Positions 60,901 through 64,000 of a DNA stretch of 64,000 nucleotides are shown one piece after another. This DNA is from Pectinophora gossypiella (Eukaryota; Arthropoda; Insecta; Lepidoptera; Gelechiidae). Position 1 is the first letter of the stretch. Each line of letters begins with the position of its first letter. The translations under genes and the position numbers were made by a program. The notes beneath the pieces are model-generated. The model was not told the origin of the DNA and did not search any database. It was given only the letters and a program-made list of their open reading frames with translations. The stretch is taken from assembly GCF_024362695.1 (NCBI RefSeq), contig NC_065410.1, forward strand, positions 2,600,001 through 2,664,000, read 5' to 3'.

Positions 60901-63418
60901 AATTAGGTATCAAGATAGTGTGAGGTCTAGGGAAGAACATAGGATAGTTTTTATTCCGGAAATCATCCCCTAAGGGGAAGAAAAGGGGATGGAAAACACG
61001 TGCTATAAACGATGTCGTATTATAATTATACAGATGGTGATACTCACATCCTCAGACTCGGTGTTAGGCATCTCGGTGTAGTTGATCTTCTTCTGCCGCG
61101 TGCGGTGTTTGGGCGACCAGTCGTTGACACCGTCGTCGCTAAGCCCCCCATACGTCACCCTTGCTCGTATAACGTTCCCTTCTGCGTCATATTGTGTAAG
61201 GCCCCCTGAACGCCGTGCCTTATGACTTTTATGGCTCTTATGGCTTTTGCGGCTCTTGCTTTTGTCTCGTTTCTTCATTTTTGGACGTTTTGATCTGTAG
61301 TAAAGTGTTAAAGTTTAAAACGAAACTTTAAGCATTGATGAAATCGGAACGCATCACTACATAGTATAAAACAAAGTCGCTTTTTCTGTCCCTATATCCC
61401 TATGTACGCTTAAATCTTTAAAACTACGCAACGGATTTTGTTGCGGTTTTTTAATAGATAGAGTGATTCAAGAGGAAGGTTTATATTGTACAATATAAAA
61501 CTTTTATTTGCTCTGCAATCTAAGTTTATTTACAGCCCTAACCCACCATGCAGTGGCTTGTTCATGATTATTATGTAGAAAGAATATACAAGAAGTGTAG
61601 AGGCTTATCTTTAGCTACGCGTCCATTTGAGTCAAAATTAAAGTATCGATTCGTCCCTCCACTTTGACCGTTACCCGTCCCTTTTCCTTTTCGGCGGACA
61701 AGAAAATTACAGGTATAACTTATAATTAGGAGGTATCTGCAGGAAAAAAAGTGTTTTGTGTAATAACAATGAAGGGATACTAACTTGGATTCTTTAGCCC
61801 ACTCCTTGTTGTCACCGGATTCGCTTGAACTGTCGGTAAACACTCCCTTCTTCTTCTTTTTCACTTCTGGTGATGATTCCGCTAGTTTTGGTCGATCTGT
61901 AACAAAAACATTCGTAAAATAAAACAAACAGGTTGCCTGGAAGAGATTGCTACTTAACAATAACGCCGCCTATTGTACTCTTTCTATTTCTCTTTTGTTT
62001 TGTATTTTGTATTTTCCTGTTTGTACAATAAAGTATTTGTTATGTTATACTGTTAGGGGTAGTTTCCAACTAGTCAAATCAGTTACTTTTTACTAAACTT
62101 CAAAACACGAAATGACTACGGGATTTCTATGAAAAAACAACATGTGACGTCATAGAAAAATGTGACAAAATGTCGCACTCATTATTACATTTTTCTTTAT
62201 CTAAATTCATAAGTCAAATAGAATAAAGAAAACGTGTTTTCTCACCTTTAGCTCGGTCTTTATTTAGTAATCGAAAATCATAATTTATTCTTGACCTAGG
62301 ACACTACCCAATTGGATATAAGCTACCAGCCAGTTAAAAAATTAAGACAATAAATTGGGCCGTATATAGGCTGTTTATGTATTTCACATACCTTTCCTGT
62401 GTTGGCGCCGGGCGGGGCGGCGTATGGGCAGGTCAGATGACCCGGTACCAGACGATCCGGAGCTCTCCCGCTCCGCAGATGATGAGATTTCTTCCGATGA
62501 TGATTCCATGCTGGGGAAACACCGAATATAAAAGCAAAAGGTCACTGACCTACTCACTTACTCATCAAGAAATCTCCTAAACTAAAAGTGCTCAGAGGCT
62601 CAAATCTTGCATGGAGATTATTTTTAAGTCGCAAGTCCTCACAACAACTTGAGATTTCGCGAAATTCAATCCCTAATATGGTAAAAAGGGGTGGCAAATG
62701 TGTGAACTTTTATAGTTTTAATAGTAGGGTTTTACACCAACGAAGTTGCGGGTATGAGCTACTAAATAATAATACTATGTATAAAACAGGTAATCTCCGG
62801 CCCGCACCAATTGGGATCGGGCGCTGACTTCACCCCCTCTGGGTCTTACTTTAGTCTTAAACGGCTGTAAGCCGCTAAGAATGGGGTGGGGGCGGCGGGG
62901 GCGTGGATTGTCTGTGTCGAAACCTAACTCACCCAGTGTCTTTGAAGTCCTCATCAGTCTCGTCGTCGTCCTCGGAGGGAACCTCTAAAGAGTTCAGCTT
63001 CCGAGGCTTCCGGCGCTGTTTTTTCTTCATCTTTTTCTCTACTGGCCTGCCCTATAAGCCGGAAAAAAAAATATTAAAAAATATAAGGACAATTTTGAGA
63101 TGTCCTTAGAAAAGATTCAGTACGATCTACACTGAACCGGCTTGCCTGTATGAAACGATTGATGAATGTGAAGGAAGCAAGAGAAGTGTGTCAGGACCGA
63201 AGCAAATGGAATTCCATTGTCTCTGTTTACCCCGGTGGAAAATAGGCGTGAGTTTATGTATGTGTATGTTCAACGAGGACATATTATATTGGACTTACTT
63301 GTTCAATGGCTTCTCGCTCGGCCTTCATCTTCTCCTCCTCAGCCGCCTCTATGATGGTGGAGATGTCTTTCCCGCGACCTTGGTTTCCGGCGCTCGTTGT
63401 AGGTTCGACGTACTCCTC
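53526..63418 (-). CDS. Rsf1: RSF1-like chromatin remodelling factor (C-terminal part)
   Basis: Fourteen in-phase exons, 1042 residues then stop; the 5' part is off the right edge. Exons: 63418-63299, 63051-62933, 62510-62392, 61896-61785, 61294-61048, 60342-60093, 59515-59434, 58766-58672, 57947-57910, 57515-57346, 56618-56462, 56150-56093, 55307-55208, 54987-53526. RSF1 partners the SNF2H/ISWI ATPase to space nucleosomes. Support: GRGKDISTI in the first exon and RQKKINYTE further on, both matching vertebrate RSF1 blocks downstream of its PHD finger (from memory), in the same order among Ser/acidic/Lys-rich disorder. Then come an Ala-rich plus RGG segment, a charged helix of about 57 residues (EREKKKQEREAKQAEKEARR), and a Pro/Ala/His-rich 487-residue tail. 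The PHD and WHIM domains that would settle identity are outside the window. Confidence 0.75.
55691..55911. repeat. Inverted-repeat MITE
   Basis: The ends 'agtcctgccatcgagagaatgcgcattt' and 'aaatgcgcattctctcgacagcaggact' are near-perfect inverted repeats about 220 bp apart. It is in an RSF1 intron. Confidence 0.85.
56232..56417. repeat. MITE with 24-bp perfect TIRs
   Basis: 186 bp. The terminal inverted repeats start GGCCAGGCGCGCACTACGAG and are identical for at least 24 bases. The interior is a GC-rich partial palindrome containing 'cattatgccg' and 'cataatgtcg'. It is in an RSF1 intron, 45 bp from exon 11 in this list (56618-56462). Confidence 0.9.
56845..56945 (+). repeat. LINE 3' tail fragment
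   Basis: 'gatagtggaagaatcgaaagtggtgtgtcgggatcgtgg' through 'acctaccccaacgggaaataggcgtgat' is a decayed copy of the tail at 32900-33010 (reading 'S.VCRDR..F..TYPNGK'). Confidence 0.55.
57200..57300 (-). pseudogene. Decayed duplicate of the RSF1 charged-helix exon
   Basis: Read on minus, this block aligns with exon 57515-57346 over about 100 bases: 'gaacagaaggcgaaagaacg' is shared exactly, and 'cgcggcgcg.ggagcgg.tacagaaaa' and 'gaagg.a.cgcgg' also match. It has a deletion of about 7 bases that shifts the frame to a stop and no clean splice borders. It is the downstream neighbour of the real exon, 46 bases away. Confidence 0.8.
57770..57855. repeat. Dispersed repeat ('actaagtacccac' family)
   Basis: 'ggtacattaaactaagtacccacatctcaccgag' through 'gtgagccttgtcgccgtc' matches pieces at 8336-8425 and 36287-36352. 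It is in an RSF1 intron. Confidence 0.5.
58066..58278 (-). repeat. tRNA-derived SINE, family B
   Basis: 'catactccaccactgttctactgcggtttggtggagg', 'ctaagagccgggactaacggcttaacgtgccctcc' and head 'gtgaacccgggacctacagatcgtgagcccaacgctc'. Diverged copy in an RSF1 intron. Confidence 0.7.
58390..58556 (-). repeat. SINE family C fragment
   Basis: 'cagggtccgcttacctaacctgaagatttgacagg' through 'ctcgggaatgtgggtttcttcacgatgttttcctt'; head missing. Confidence 0.65.
59562..59704. repeat. MITE, 'gtcatgagcaatataatg' family
   Basis: Starts 'acggtcacgagcattaatatg' and ends 'attatatttctcatgacta'. Same core as 35960-36105 and the same orientation. It is in an RSF1 intron. Confidence 0.75.
62055..62205. repeat. 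Dispersed repeat ('ttccaactagtcaaatcag' family)
   Basis: 'tttccaactagtcaaatcagttac', 'acaacatgtgacgtcatagaaaaatgtgac', 'tcgcactcattattac'. Closely matches 1306-1445; looser copies at 57650-57760 and 58855-59030. It is in an RSF1 intron. Confidence 0.65.
63098..63250 (+). repeat. LINE 3' tail fragment
   Basis: 'gattcagtacgatctacactgaaccgg' through 'taccccggtggaaaataggcgtgagtttatgtatg'. Nearly the same as 32870-33010, with the coding end RLACMKRLMNVKEAREVCQD still recognisable. It is antisense in an RSF1 intron. Confidence 0.75.
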
Positions 63419-63439
63419 CTATAATGTAACATTAATTTT

Positions 63440-63645
63440 TTTTAAAGCTGGGTCACACATCGTTCGCTTCATACAAAATACCTCGTTTTACACAGATCCT
63501 ACACATTGACATTATCGTACACGTGCATCTGTGTGTGTGACGACGCCATACGATCGAAGTCTAAAGTAAGACCGAGGGGGTGAGGTAAACCTAGCTCTGC
63601 CACTGGTGGGGAGCGGAGAGTTGCCGTTCTATACGTAGTATTATT
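63440..63645. repeat. Dispersed repeat shared with RBBP5 intron 7
   Basis: 'gtacacgtgcatctgtgtgtgtgacg', 'gtgaggtaaacctagctctgccac' and 'gagagttgccgttctatacgtag' mirror 50605-50730 in reverse complement. Confidence 0.6.
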
Positions 63646-63776
63646 CTACGGCTCGGGGCTATTGTGTTGTTCCTTCAGGACCGAAAGCTATCGCGTCGCG
63701 CTGGGTCGCCTCTGACGTTCGGCAGCTACTCAGCGCTGGATATCGTTGCGTCCACTCCAGCACCCCGCGTCAGATG

Positions 63777-64000
63777 GTACCGGGGCTGATGGTGCAGTCG
63801 TACCTTTATAGCGGAGCTGATGAGGCGGTCGTACCTTGATAGAGGAGCTGATGAGGCGGTCGTACCTTTATAGCGGAGCTGGTCAGGCGGTTGTACCTTG
63901 ATAGAGGAGCTGATGAGGCGGTCGTAACTTGATAGAGGAGCTGATGAGGCGGTCGTATCTTGACGGCGGAGTTGATGAGGCGGTCGTACCTTGATAGAGG
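63777..64000 (-). repeat. 31-bp minisatellite
   Basis: Exact 31-bp period: units at 63800, 63831, 63862, 63893, 63924, 63955 and a partial at 63986, with a degenerate short unit at 63777. The consensus is GTACCTTGATAGAGGAGCTG then ATGAGGCGGTC. Read on the minus strand, most units contain 'AAG|GTACGA', a splice-donor-like sequence, preceded by codons reading YDRLISSSIK. The array continues past the window edge and lies where upstream RSF1 exons are expected. Confidence 0.85.

Overview
This window is nuclear DNA from an insect, almost certainly a moth or butterfly. The genes are split by introns with GT..AG borders. The introns are AT-rich and packed with tRNA-derived SINEs, short hairpin (MITE-like) elements, LINE tails, a mariner and a BEL/Pao retroelement. 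The coding exons encode conserved animal proteins. I identified the genes by joining exons by hand from splice sites and reading phase. All four gene models stay in frame across every junction. Species and expression cannot be told from the sequence.

Layout. (1) 1-20175, plus strand: the 3' half of a CELF/Bruno RNA-binding protein gene, best match the CELF3-6 class (insect bruno-3). Seven exons lie at 11757-20175; earlier exons are off the left edge. Its left-hand intron carries a young BEL/Pao element (2176-7759). (2) 20176-30791: long non-coding stretch, probably the bruno-3 3' UTR plus intergenic DNA. (3) 30822-45673, minus strand: a complete 11-exon poly(ADP-ribose) glycohydrolase (PARG) gene, 747 codons. 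Its introns hold a dead mariner, three LINE fragments, nested SINEs and a 105-bp tandem repeat. (4) 45674-47495: shared upstream region between divergent PARG and RBBP5. (5) 47496-53138, plus strand: complete 11-exon RBBP5, the WD40 subunit of the COMPASS/MLL H3K4 methyltransferase core, 476 codons. (6) 53526-63418, minus strand: the C-terminal 14 exons (1042 codons) of an RSF1-like chromatin remodelling factor, tail to tail with RBBP5 and running off the right edge. (7) 63777-64000: a 31-bp minisatellite.

PARG, RBBP5 and RSF1 are all chromatin or DNA-damage factors; bruno-3 is a splicing and translation regulator. I see no operon-like logic, CRISPR array, bacterial feature or dedicated new system. 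The most notable observations are: an almost identical-LTR BEL element whose long open frame has lost reverse transcriptase/RNase H through in-frame joints; a PCNA-binding (PIP-degron-like) motif at the very C-terminus of PARG; a decayed duplicate exon in the RSF1 gene; a SUMO-site-bearing proline-rich RSF1 tail; and a minisatellite whose every unit contains a splice-donor-like sequence.
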